Source of the DNA: Salinirubrum litoreum | Lineage (GTDB): Archaea > Halobacteriota > Halobacteria > Halobacteriales > Haloferacaceae | DNA length: 64,000 nucleotides | Direction: 5' to 3' | Assembly: GCF_020567425.1 (NCBI RefSeq) | Contig: NZ_JAJCVJ010000002.1 | Location: 1,343,068-1,407,067 of the forward strand | In this document: positions 48,976-56,766 of the stretch, piece by piece | How positions within the stretch are numbered: position 1 is the first letter of the stretch | Layout: each line of letters begins with the position of its first letter | Made by a program: the position numbers and the translations under genes | Notes under the pieces: model-generated | Databases searched by the model: none | Seen by the model: only the letters and a program-made list of their open reading frames with translations | What the model was told of the DNA's origin: nothing

Positions 48976-50921
48976 GCGACCGGAAGGAGTTCCGCGACCT
49001 CGCCTCGCCCGAGGAAGCCCACGAGGCCATCGCCTCGCTGGACCTCTCGCCGGGGACCGAGACCGTCCCGCTGGCCGAGGCCAGAGGCCGTGTCCTCGCC
49101 GAGCGGATCGACGCCGGGATGGACGTGCCGGGCTTCGACCGGGCGTCGATGGACGGCTACGCGGTCCGCGCCCGCGACACCTTCGGCGCGGACGAGGCCG
49201 ACCCGGCCGTCCTCGAGTTGATCGGTGAGGTCCACGCCGGCGAGGAACCGGACGTGACCGTCGAACCGGGCACCTGCGCGGAGATCTCCACCGGCGCGGT
49301 GATGCCCGACGGTGCCGACGCGGTGGTGATGGTCGAGCGCACCGACGAGGTCGACGCGGGAATCGCGATCCGCACCTCGCTCGCGCCGGGCGACCACGTG
49401 ATGCTCGCCGGCGCGGACATCGCGGCCGGCGCGCGTGCACTCGGCCCCGGCACGGAACTGACGCCACGCGAGATCGGCCTCCTCTCCGCGCTCGGTGTCG
49501 ACGAGGTGCCGGTGGCCAGAAAGCCCCGCGTCGGTATCGTCTCGACCGGCGACGAACTCGTCCGCCCCGGCGAGCAGTTGCACAGCGAACGCGGCCAGAT
49601 CTACGACGTGAACAGCTACACGGTCGCCGCCGGCGTCGCCGAGGCGGGCGGTGAGCCAGTCCTGTACCCGCACGCCGGCGACGACTACGCGGAGATGGAA
49701 CGCCTGCTCGTCCAGGCCAGCGAGGAGTGTGATCTGGTCCTCTCTTCCGGCTCTACCTCGGCCAGCGCGGTGGACGTGATCTACCGCGTCATCGAGGAAC
49801 GCGGCGACCTCCTGCTCCACGGGGTCGCGGTCAAGCCCGGCAAGCCGATGTTGATCGGGCGACTGGACGACGGAACTGGCTCGTCGGCGGACACCGACGA
49901 CGGTGCCGAAGACGGTGGTGCAGGACGGTCGCAGTCGGCTTACGTCGGACTGCCGGGCTACCCGGTCTCGGCGCTGACCATCTTCCGGACGTTCGTCGCG
50001 CCGGCGATCCGGGCGGCGGCCGGCCTCCCCGAACCGGCGACCGCCACGATCACCGGCCGGATGGCCGTCCGGGAGCGCTACGGTGAAGGCCGCTTGCGCC
50101 TGATGCCGGTCGGCCTCGTCGAGAGTGAGGCGGGCGAGACGCTGGTCTACCCGGTCGACAAGGGCTCCGGCGCGACGACCAGTCTCGTCGAGGCGGACGG
50201 CGTCGTCGCGGTCGACCCGGACACCGAGTATCTCGCGGAAGGCGAGTCGGTCGACGTGCAGTTGTTCTCCCCCGAGGTGCGCCCGCCGTCGGTCTTCGGC
50301 GTCGGCGAGGACGACCCACTGTTGTCGCGTCTGCTGGACCGACTCGACCGACCGCGCTACCTCCCGGTCGGGAGCCGCGAGGGACTGCGCCGCCTCCGGA
50401 ACGGCGTGCCCGACGTGGCGGTCGTGGCCGGGCCACGAGAGCGGGAGGTCGAGACGGTCGAACTCGGGGGCTGGACCCGCGAGTGGGGGCTGGTCGTCGC
50501 CGCCGACAACCCCCGAAACGTCGCCGGACTCGCGGACCTCGTGGACCGCGACCTGCGCTTCGTCAACCGCGACACGAACTCGGGGCTCCGGACGAGTCTC
50601 GGGAACGCGGTCGCCGCCCTCGCGGACGAACGCGGTACCACGCGTCACGACCTCGTGGCGGCGATCGACGGCTTCGAGTTGACGGTGAAGGCGGTCGAGA
50701 GTCCGGCCCGGAAGGTCGACGCCGGCGACGCCGACGCGGGACTCGGCCTGCGGGCGACCGCCGACCGACTCGGCCTCGGCTTCGTCCCACTCGGCGAACA
50801 GTCGGTGGTCGTCCACGCGAACCCCGACCGCGCCGCGAAGCCCGGCGTACGGGCACTCGACGCCGTACTCGACGCTCTCGACGATCTCGTTGTCGCGCTA
50901 CCGGGATTCGACCGGGTCTGA
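48972..50921 (+). CDS. moeA: MoeA fused to a periplasmic-binding-like (PBP) domain
   Basis: A 649-residue protein from GTG 48972. Residues 1-415 are a complete MoeA (VPGFDRASMDGYAVRARDTF; STGAVMPDGADAVVMVERTD; STGDELVRPGEQLHSERGQI; SSGSTSASAVDVIYRVIEER; AVKPGKPMLIGRLDDGT; LPGYPVSALTIFRTF). From about 425 the tail (LLSRLLDRLDRPRYLPVGSR, FVNRDTNSGLRTSLGNAVAA, GLRATADRLGLGFVPLGEQS) is a PBP-type domain (PF12727), as in molybdate or LysR-type sensors. It might bind molybdate/tungstate and feed it to the enzyme. The two MoeAs may serve Mo and W, or form a heterodimer. Confidence 0.92.
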   Translation: MSDRKEFRDLASPEEAHEAIASLDLSPGTETVPLAEARGRVLAERIDAGMDVPGFDRASMDGYAVRARDTFGADEADPAVLELIGEVHAGEEPDVTVEPGTCAEISTGAVMPDGADAVVMVERTDEVDAGIAIRTSLAPGDHVMLAGADIAAGARALGPGTELTPREIGLLSALGVDEVPVARKPRVGIVSTGDELVRPGEQLHSERGQIYDVNSYTVAAGVAEAGGEPVLYPHAGDDYAEMERLLVQASEECDLVLSSGSTSASAVDVIYRVIEERGDLLLHGVAVKPGKPMLIGRLDDGTGSSADTDDGAEDGGAGRSQSAYVGLPGYPVSALTIFRTFVAPAIRAAAGLPEPATATITGRMAVRERYGEGRLRLMPVGLVESEAGETLVYPVDKGSGATTSLVEADGVVAVDPDTEYLAEGESVDVQLFSPEVRPPSVFGVGEDDPLLSRLLDRLDRPRYLPVGSREGLRRLRNGVPDVAVVAGPREREVETVELGGWTREWGLVVAADNPRNVAGLADLVDRDLRFVNRDTNSGLRTSLGNAVAALADERGTTRHDLVAAIDGFELTVKAVESPARKVDAGDADAGLGLRATADRLGLGFVPLGEQSVVVHANPDRAAKPGVRALDAVLDALDDLVVALPGFDRV

Positions 50922-50985
50922 TCGCGGGGAGCGGGGTGTCCGACCGCCACACACTTATTTACCATCTGCTTACGTAGGAACGATC

Positions 50986-51810
50986 ATGTCAGCCACGACG
51001 ACCGTGCTCCACGTCGACGACGATCCGGAGTTGCTCGCCCTCACGTCGTCCGTTCTCGACCGTGACGGTCGCTTCGAGGCCATCACCGCCGAATCGGCGA
51101 GTGAGGGACTGCGGCGTCTCTCAGAGACCAGCGTCGACTGTGTGATCAGCGATTCGGTCCGACTGCCGGACGGCGAGACGTTCGCCTCGACGGTCGGTCG
51201 CGACTACCCCGACCTGCCGGTGATCCTGTTCACCGCGAAGTCGGCCACCGAGGTCACCGACGAACTCCGTGGCGGGTCGGTGACGGAGTACGTCCGGAAG
51301 GCCGGTGCGAACGACTTCGAGACGCTCTTGGCACACCTCTCCCGCGTCGTCGGTGATCGCGCGCCCCCCGACACGGCCGACGACTCCGACGAGACAGCAG
51401 GAGAGACGGACGGGACCGCGACCGGTGGAGCGACCGAGACGACCGCCGAGTGGTCGGTCGCAGAGACGGACACGGCCACCGATCCGGACGCGTCGAGCGA
51501 CCCTCCGGTGCGAGTGATCCCCGACCTCGGCCCCGAGTGGACGGTCGTCGGCTTCCACGACTGGGAAGATCCGGAGGAACTCACCACGTCTGTCGTCGCG
51601 GCGGTGGCCGGGATCGCCGACACGGAGATGGAGACGCTCCCGTCGTTGTATCACGAGGTCGACCCGGAGGCGGTCGCCGACGTCGTCTGCCCCCGGTCGG
51701 ACGGGAGCTACCGCCACGGCGTGCAGGTTCGGTTCCACTACATCGGGTTCGAGTGTGCCGTCACCGGGAGCGGCGCCGTCGCGGTCCGTGATCTGTCCGC
51801 CGACGAGTGA
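50986..51810 (+). CDS. Response regulator with HalOD1 output domain
   Basis: A 274-residue protein from ATG 50986 (MSATTTVLHVDDDPELLALT). The receiver (1-125) has acid pocket Asp11/Asp12, phospho-site Asp56 in CVISDSVRLPD, and Lys85 in FTAKSA. After an acidic linker the C-terminal HalOD1 domain (EELTTSVVAAVAGIADTEME, then LPSLYHEVDPEAVADVV) follows, a common haloarchaeal output whose function is unknown. No partner histidine kinase is nearby. A TATA-like ACTTATTTACC about 30 nt before the start suggests a short leader. Confidence 0.88.
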   Translation: MSATTTVLHVDDDPELLALTSSVLDRDGRFEAITAESASEGLRRLSETSVDCVISDSVRLPDGETFASTVGRDYPDLPVILFTAKSATEVTDELRGGSVTEYVRKAGANDFETLLAHLSRVVGDRAPPDTADDSDETAGETDGTATGGATETTAEWSVAETDTATDPDASSDPPVRVIPDLGPEWTVVGFHDWEDPEELTTSVVAAVAGIADTEMETLPSLYHEVDPEAVADVVCPRSDGSYRHGVQVRFHYIGFECAVTGSGAVAVRDLSADE

Positions 51811-51846
51811 CCGCCGCGACCCGATAGGTTCGGGGGACGACGACGG

Positions 51847-52554
51847 TCAGCGGTCCGGCCGGCCGCCGTCGGTCAGCGACCGCGCAGACTCCGCCGGAAC
51901 GATGTCGTCGTCGTCGTCCAGCAGATCGGTGAACGACTCCACGCGGTAGTCGCCCAGCACGCACTGGCCTCTCCGGGTCGGATCGTGGCGTTCGATGTGG
52001 ACGCCGTCCAGTCCGGCGTTCCACGCCGCGCCGATGTCGTTCGCGCCGTCGCCGGCCAGCACACCCCGGTCGCCGTCGGTCGCACCGAGTTCCCGGAGGA
52101 CGCGCTCGACCGGCGCGGGGTCGGGTTTCCAGCCGGTCTCGTCGGTGCAACAGCAGATCGTGTCGAACCAGTCGCGGATGTCGAGGTGGTCGAGCACGGG
52201 GTCGGTCAGGAACGACTGGCAGTGGGTGACGAGTCCGACCGGCGTGTCCGGGTCGAGTTGCCGGACGAAGCGCGCGGCGTCCTCGTGGAGGTAGGTCGCC
52301 TCGGCGCGGGCCTGCGGGTCCTCGACGGCGTGGAACGCCGGCCAGAACGCCTCGGGGTCGATGCCCCACGCCTCCAGTTGTGGGTTGCGCGCGCCGCCGA
52401 GACCGTGCCAGAGGACCTCGGCCTCGCGGTCCGAAAAGTGGCGGCCGAGGCGGTCGCCGACGCGGTCGAACGTCTCGCGGGTGTACGCCCACTCCGCGTC
52501 CACGAGCGTTCCGTCGAGATCGAACAGCCACACGTCGTAGTCGTCGGCGACCAT
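51847..52554 (-). CDS. HAD family hydrolase (phosphatase-like)
   Basis: A 235-residue enzyme. DVWLFDLDGTLVDAEWAYTR gives the Asp nucleophile and acid, PVGLVTHCQSFLTDPVLDHL the Thr motif II, WKPDPAPVERVLRELG the Lys motif III, and VLAGDGANDIGAAWNAGLDG the Asp motif IV. It belongs to the phosphoglycolate phosphatase/beta-phosphoglucomutase subgroup (cap type C1, helical). The actual phosphate ester is unknown. Confidence 0.86.
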   Translation of the reverse strand: MVADDYDVWLFDLDGTLVDAEWAYTRETFDRVGDRLGRHFSDREAEVLWHGLGGARNPQLEAWGIDPEAFWPAFHAVEDPQARAEATYLHEDAARFVRQLDPDTPVGLVTHCQSFLTDPVLDHLDIRDWFDTICCCTDETGWKPDPAPVERVLRELGATDGDRGVLAGDGANDIGAAWNAGLDGVHIERHDPTRRGQCVLGDYRVESFTDLLDDDDDIVPAESARSLTDGGRPDR

Positions 52555-52685
52555 CGGGAGCGAAGGTAGGTCGCTATCCGGTAAGTACCTTCTGACCTTT
52601 CAGATCGTTCGACGGGGCGTAGGCAGTGGCTGTGGCGTCGACGCACGATCTACGAAAAGACGAGACAGCAGTCGGGTGGTGGCGC

Positions 52686-54494
52686 TTACTCGTCGGCCGA
52701 GACCGGTTCGGGGCCGAAGGGGTTCGCGTTGTCCATGTTGTGGCGGCACTGGACGGCAGCCACGTCGAACCGGAAGCCGGCGCTGTCGGTCTGGACGACG
52801 TTGATGAGCCCGTCGTTGTCGAGGTCGGCGGCGTCGAAGCCACCGAACTGGACGAGTTCGTCGGCCAGCGTCAGCATGCCGTCGTCGTCCTGGTCTTCGA
52901 GACCGGGGCGAGAGGAGGGCAGTTGGCTGAAGCCACGGCCGCTGGCCTCCCACGCTTCGGCGGACTGCTCGTTGTAGCACGGCAGGTACCAGTTGACCGC
53001 GATGCAGGTGACACCCGGGTCGACACAGGTCGCGTCGTCGCCGGTCGCGTCCACCCGGACGTTCTCGGTCTGGAGGGGGTTCAGCGCGATGCCGCCGTCG
53101 GCGGCGTCGAGGAAGCCCGCGAGCGAGCCACGGTACAGCAGGATATCGGGCAAGAGCGTCCGAGCGACCTCGGTGATGAGGCGTTCTAAGTCCTCCACGT
53201 CGGCGAAGAACAGGGTCTCGCCGGCGGCGTTCTCGTCGGCGATGTCCGCGAGGAACTGCTGGTCGCTGGGCGATTCGATCGCGGAACCGATGCCGACGGT
53301 CACGAGCGTGACGTCCGGAACCGCCGCGCGGAGGTCGTCGATGGCCGCGAGGACGGTGTTGCGGGCGCGATCGATCTCGGTCGCACCGGCCTCGGGCGAC
53401 CGGGTCGCACCCTCGAAGCCGTCGTCGTCGCTCGCGGACGGCTCGTCGTTGAACCGACCGTCGGTGAACAGCACGACGTACTTGTCGGTGTCCGCGACTG
53501 CGGGGTCGGCTTCGGCGTATAGCTGTCGTGCGGCGTCGAGGCCGTAGTACGCGCCGGTGCCGCCGGTGTAGTCGGCCGCTTCGAGGTCAGCGATCGCGGC
53601 CTCGAAGTCGCTCTCGGAGTTCGTCAGGCTGGAGGTGCGTCGCTCGGCAACGAGCGGGCGGTCGCCGTAGCTGACGAGGCCGAGGTAGTTGTCGCCGAGG
53701 TCGTCGGTCGCGCCGTCCGGGTTGAACACCTCGAGCAGGTTCCGCAGGCCCTGTGCCTGTGCGGTCTGTCGCGCGGGGGTCATCGAGCCGGAGCGGTCCG
53801 AGACGAAGACGGCCGAGACGCCCTGGCCGCCGTCACGCAGGTTGTTGCAGTTCGTGTCGTACCACGCCTCGACGTAGACGAAGTCGTCGAGTTCACCGGC
53901 CGCATCGCCGGCGTCGCCGTTGGAATCCTCCGGTTCGTAGACGACGTTCTCGCCGTCGTCGGTGCTGACTGCCTTCAGCCACATGTACGCGGGGTTGTCA
54001 CAGGCGTGCAGCGAGAGCGTGAACTCGCCTTCGTCCTTCGGCTTCACGTCGTCGAGGGTGAACATGACGCCCTCCGCGCCGTCGATCAGCCCGAGCGACT
54101 CGTCGTCGCCACAGCCGATAGCCTTCGTGAGTTCGCCCCAGTCGTCTTCGGTGTAGAGGTCGCCTTCCTCGACGTCGTCGCGCTCTGCGGCCTCACTCGT
54201 GCTGTAGCGCGGGTTCGGCACTTCGTCCAGCACGTAGCGGTCGTCTTCGCCATCGCCGTCGAGGTCGGTGTCGGGGATCAGGCCTAACGAGTCGAACTCG
54301 GTCGCGCGGTTCCACGGGAGGTACGTCGCGCGGTAGTCGAGTTTGAGGTCGATCTTGCCCGCCTGCAGCGACGCGGAGACCTGTTCCTCGTCGCTGAAGA
54401 AGGCGGTCGTGCCGAGTCCAGCGCCTGCGGAGGCGATGCCGATTGTGCCGAGGCCCGCGAGGACCGAGCGGCGTGAGATGCTGTAGTCCGTCAT
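52686..54494 (-). CDS. Secreted vWA-domain protein with calcium-binding loops
   Basis: A 602-residue exported protein from ATG 54494. Its N-terminus (TDYSISRRSVLAGLGTIGIA, then SAGAGLGTTAFFSDEE) is a twin-Arg signal of the SipW/TasA-like haloarchaeal type. The von Willebrand A domain, about 225-420, has a MIDAS site at 233-237 (DRSGS), then VLFTDGRFN and VTLVTVGIGSAI. Calcium-type DxDxDG loops occur before it (DTDLDGDGEDDRY) and near the C-terminus (DQDDDGMLTLADE; DLDNDGLINVV), the last two spaced like a dockerin/EF-hand pair. Eight or more Cys residues suggest disulfides. A surface adhesion or cell-envelope protein; ligand unknown. Confidence 0.85.
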   Translation of the reverse strand: MTDYSISRRSVLAGLGTIGIASAGAGLGTTAFFSDEEQVSASLQAGKIDLKLDYRATYLPWNRATEFDSLGLIPDTDLDGDGEDDRYVLDEVPNPRYSTSEAAERDDVEEGDLYTEDDWGELTKAIGCGDDESLGLIDGAEGVMFTLDDVKPKDEGEFTLSLHACDNPAYMWLKAVSTDDGENVVYEPEDSNGDAGDAAGELDDFVYVEAWYDTNCNNLRDGGQGVSAVFVSDRSGSMTPARQTAQAQGLRNLLEVFNPDGATDDLGDNYLGLVSYGDRPLVAERRTSSLTNSESDFEAAIADLEAADYTGGTGAYYGLDAARQLYAEADPAVADTDKYVVLFTDGRFNDEPSASDDDGFEGATRSPEAGATEIDRARNTVLAAIDDLRAAVPDVTLVTVGIGSAIESPSDQQFLADIADENAAGETLFFADVEDLERLITEVARTLLPDILLYRGSLAGFLDAADGGIALNPLQTENVRVDATGDDATCVDPGVTCIAVNWYLPCYNEQSAEAWEASGRGFSQLPSSRPGLEDQDDDGMLTLADELVQFGGFDAADLDNDGLINVVQTDSAGFRFDVAAVQCRHNMDNANPFGPEPVSADE

Positions 54495-54700
54495 CACCCC
54501 TTCGCAGGCGACATATCGGTATAGGTATAGGTCGAGTGTCGGTAGACTAACCAGTCGGTAGAGACGGCTACGTACCGCTTAGATGCCTGGTAAGCAGTAC
54601 ATACTGGACGAGTTTGCCACGGACCACGCTGGCGACTCGGGTCGTGTCGCTCGCCCACGTCGTGTCGGTCGTCGCTTCCGGATCGGTCGCCGACGCCGAT

Positions 54701-55084
54701 TCAGGCCTCGTCGTCAACGACCCGGATCGAACTCCCGAGGTAGGTCGTCAGCACCCGCGAGGCGGTGTCGTCGCCGAACTGATCGACGTCCTCGGCGATG
54801 GCCGCTTTCAGCGCGTCGAGGTACGCCTCGTCGGTCGCCAGTTCCGAGAAGGTGACAGCGACGACCGGCACGCCCAGCAGTTCCTCGGCGCGGTCCCGGA
54901 GGTGTCGTTCGTCGGCCACCTCGCCGCGCCAGCAGTTGTCGCGGAAGAACAGCCACTCGTCGTCGGGATCGCCCGGTTCGACTGCCGGGACGCGCAGGAC
55001 CGTCTCGAACTCTGCGGGGGCGACCGACACCCCTCCCTCGGGTGCGAGACGGAACCGGACGCGGAAGACGTACTCGGCGTGCAT
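54701..55084 (-). CDS. LWR-salt-type haloarchaeal protein
   Basis: A 127-residue protein (MHAEYVFRVRFRLAPEGGVS). The conserved part PDDEWLFFRDNCWRGEVADE, then LLGVPVVAVTFSELATDEAY and LDALKAAIAEDVDQFGDD matches the haloarchaeal family annotated as LWR-salt protein; where most members have DNLWRGE, this one has DNCWRGE. The name reflects a motif and salt-loving hosts, not a function. No membrane or signal segment. Start ATG 55084. Confidence 0.78.
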   Translation of the reverse strand: MHAEYVFRVRFRLAPEGGVSVAPAEFETVLRVPAVEPGDPDDEWLFFRDNCWRGEVADERHLRDRAEELLGVPVVAVTFSELATDEAYLDALKAAIAEDVDQFGDDTASRVLTTYLGSSIRVVDDEA

Positions 55085-55217
55085 AGGGGGACTTCGACGT
55101 CTGCGGTCTTCGGCGTTCTGGCGTCGGCCGGTGATCGGTGGTCGCTGTCGTGCGTCGGCGGTCGCAGGCCACCACGGGAGCGAAAGTCACAGGCCGACCC
55201 GGACCGACTCGGGCGGT

Positions 55218-55538
55218 ATGTCGTGGTATCTGCTCCTGCTCGCGGGACTGTTCGAGATCGCGTGGGCGATCGGACTGGAGTACTCCGAGGGGTTCACCAG
55301 GCCGGTGCCGACCGTCGCCACCGGACTGGCGATGCTCGTCAGCGTGGTGTTGCTCGCGCGGGCGGTACAGGACCTCCCGGTCGGGACGGCCTACGCGGTC
55401 TGGACCGGGATCGGTGCGGTCGGGACCGCGACGCTCGGGGTCGTGCTGTTCGACGAACCGGCGACCCTGGTCCGAGCAGGATTTATCGGCCTGATCGTCG
55501 TCGGCATCGTCGGTCTGCACTCCGTCTCGGGCGCGTGA
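55218..55538 (+). CDS. sugE: Small multidrug resistance (SMR/EmrE-SugE) transporter
   Basis: A 106-residue protein from ATG 55218 with four membrane helices. The essential membrane-embedded Glu is in LLAGLFEIAWAIGLEYSEGF (residue 13); PVGTAYAVWTGIGAVGT and VLFDEPATLVRAGFIGLIVV are typical of SMR. The AWAIGLE motif leans to the SugE/Gdx subgroup (guanidinium exporter), but this cannot be shown here. It is a proton-coupled antiporter acting as a dimer. Confidence 0.88.
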   Translation: MSWYLLLLAGLFEIAWAIGLEYSEGFTRPVPTVATGLAMLVSVVLLARAVQDLPVGTAYAVWTGIGAVGTATLGVVLFDEPATLVRAGFIGLIVVGIVGLHSVSGA

Positions 55539-55583
55539 CTCGAAGACGACCGACTCTTGTATCGCTCGCCTGAATCGGGTGCC

Positions 55584-55766
55584 GTGCCCCGAAACTCCCC
55601 GCTCGCGGTCCTCCTCCTCGTCGTCCTCCTGATCGTCGTCCCACTGGCACTGGTGTTCTGGTTCCCACTCGCTGTCTTCCTGCTCGCAGTCGGTGGTGGA
55701 TACCTCCTCGTCCGGTGGTATCTCCGACGCCGACTCGAACGGGGACCGAGGGACCGAAGTACCTGA
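55584..55766 (+). CDS. Small membrane protein
   Basis: A 60-residue product from GTG 55584 (MPRNSPLAVLLLVVLLIVVP) with one long or two short membrane segments and a basic tail (YLRRRLERGPRDRST). It is 45 bp after the SMR gene on the same strand. Short and start uncertain; real coding is likely because of the strong hydrophobic pattern. Confidence 0.55.
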   Translation: MPRNSPLAVLLLVVLLIVVPLALVFWFPLAVFLLAVGGGYLLVRWYLRRRLERGPRDRST

Positions 55767-55778
55767 GAGACGTAGTCA

Positions 55779-55845
55779 GAACTCCGCGTTCACCAGTTCG
55801 GCGAGCCGAATGTCCTGATCGGAGATGCCGCCGACCTCGGGGTCG
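55779..55845 (-). repeat. Detached second copy of the pterin dehydratase 3' end
   Basis: On the reverse strand 55779-55845 encodes GGISDQDIRLAELVNAEF with a stop, nearly the same as the last residues of the dehydratase gene (GGISDQDVRLAELVNAEF at 56439-56500). The two DNA copies share about 60 bp with a handful of mismatches, in the same orientation, and enclose the hicBA pair. The copy has no reading frame upstream that makes sense as a gene. Confidence 0.88.
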
Positions 55846-55879
55846 TCACCGCGTTGCGGTCTGAGGCAGATTGTCGCTG

Positions 55880-55913
55880 GATACTTATCCCGTTCCGCCC
55901 GTACTCGTAATCG
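55880..55913 (+). promoter_or_regulatory. Promoter of the hicBA pair
   Basis: GGATACTTATCCC (55879-55891) is a TATA box about 25-30 nt before ATG 55914, so the message is leaderless or nearly so. The box is itself a partial palindrome (GGATACTTATCC), which would suit antitoxin binding. Confidence 0.5.
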
Positions 55914-56183
55914 ATGGCCAGCACCTCCCGAGACGCCGACGACCACACCGACGAAATTCGGCTGTGGCCCGAGGACGACTGGTGGATCGCCAGACACGTC
56001 GAGACAAGCGTCACCACACAGGGAGAGTCGCGCGAGTCGGCACTCTCGAATCTCGACGAGGCAGTCGCGCTCCACAGGGGAGAGATCGGTCGTGAACCGA
56101 CCGACGACGAACTCCGGGCGGCCGGAATCGACCCCGAAGACAACGAGACGGGGACGCAGGCCCCACCTGACGTGCTGGAGTAG
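55914..56183 (+). CDS. hicB: HicB-like antitoxin
   Basis: An 89-residue protein (MASTSRDADDHTDEIRLWPE). The partially degraded RNase-H-like HicB fold is visible: DDWWIARHVETSVTTQGESR, then ESALSNLDEAVALHRGE and a tail with EIGREPTDDELRAAGI. It neutralises the HicA RNA-cleaving toxin encoded by the next gene. Gene order is antitoxin-toxin, the reverse of the E. coli hicAB order, with no gap (stop 56183, next ATG 56184). Confidence 0.85.
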   Translation: MASTSRDADDHTDEIRLWPEDDWWIARHVETSVTTQGESRESALSNLDEAVALHRGEIGREPTDDELRAAGIDPEDNETGTQAPPDVLE

Positions 56184-56435
56184 ATGGCCCGACGAACGTT
56201 CTCGGGTCTCGAAGTCGTCAAAGTACTCGTGAACGTCGGTGGATTCGAGTGGCGTCGAACGACCGGGGATCACGCACAACTGCACTACGAACACCCGACG
56301 AACGACACCGACCGCCGGCAGGTGACAGTCCCCCTCCACGACGAGTTACGAACTGGAACACTTCGAGAAATCGCCGATAGTGCTGGCGCGAACGACTTCG
56401 GCGCCTTCTGCGACTGGATAGACAGTAACAGCTGA
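56184..56435 (+). CDS. hicA: HicA-like mRNA interferase toxin
   Basis: An 83-residue protein (MARRTFSGLEVVKVLVNVGG). It has the HicA double-stranded RNA-binding-like fold: a first helix with SGLEVVKVLVNVGGFEWRRT, then the catalytic His in TGDHAQLHYEH, RRQVTVPLHDELRTGTLREI (basic strand and helix). HicA cleaves mRNA to halt growth when HicB is lost. It ends three bases before the pterin dehydratase stop (convergent). Confidence 0.88.
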   Translation: MARRTFSGLEVVKVLVNVGGFEWRRTTGDHAQLHYEHPTNDTDRRQVTVPLHDELRTGTLREIADSAGANDFGAFCDWIDSNS

Positions 56436-56438
56436 CGA

Positions 56439-56714
56439 TCAGAACTCGGCGTTCACCAGTTCGGCGAGTCGCACGTCCTGATCGGAGATGCCGCCAGCCT
56501 CGTGGTCGGTGAAGCGCACTTCGACCTTCTTGTAGTGGATGCGGATCTCGGGGTGGTGCCACTCCTCTTCTGCGATCTCCCCGACCGTCGTGGCGAACGA
56601 CACGCCGTCGAGGTAGTCGTCGAACTCGTAGATGCGGACGATCTCGTCGTCCTCGCGCTCCCAGTCCTCGGGCAGTTGCGATTCGATCTCCTCGTCGGAC
56701 AGTAGTTCACCCAT
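56439..56714 (-). CDS. 4a-hydroxytetrahydrobiopterin dehydratase (pterin carbinolamine dehydratase)
   Basis: A 91-residue protein from ATG 56714 (MGELLSDEEIESQLPEDWER). The active site HHPEIRIHYKKVEVRFTDHE (His-His and the second His) is characteristic. Then comes AGGISDQDVRLAELVNAEF. The family dehydrates 4a-hydroxytetrahydropterin after aromatic hydroxylation and can act in pterin recycling; in archaea its partner is not known. The 3' end of this gene is duplicated beyond hicBA (55779-55845). Confidence 0.9.
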   Translation of the reverse strand: MGELLSDEEIESQLPEDWEREDDEIVRIYEFDDYLDGVSFATTVGEIAEEEWHHPEIRIHYKKVEVRFTDHEAGGISDQDVRLAELVNAEF

Positions 56715-56766
56715 ACCCGGTTGTCGCTCGGCGCGGGAATAAAGGATGTGCCCGTCGCCGGTCGGG

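Noticed and set aside
48585-50816. Long reverse-strand frame opposite the two moeA genes
   Set aside because: Antisense shadow from high GC third positions; no recognisable protein and it covers conserved MoeA motifs.
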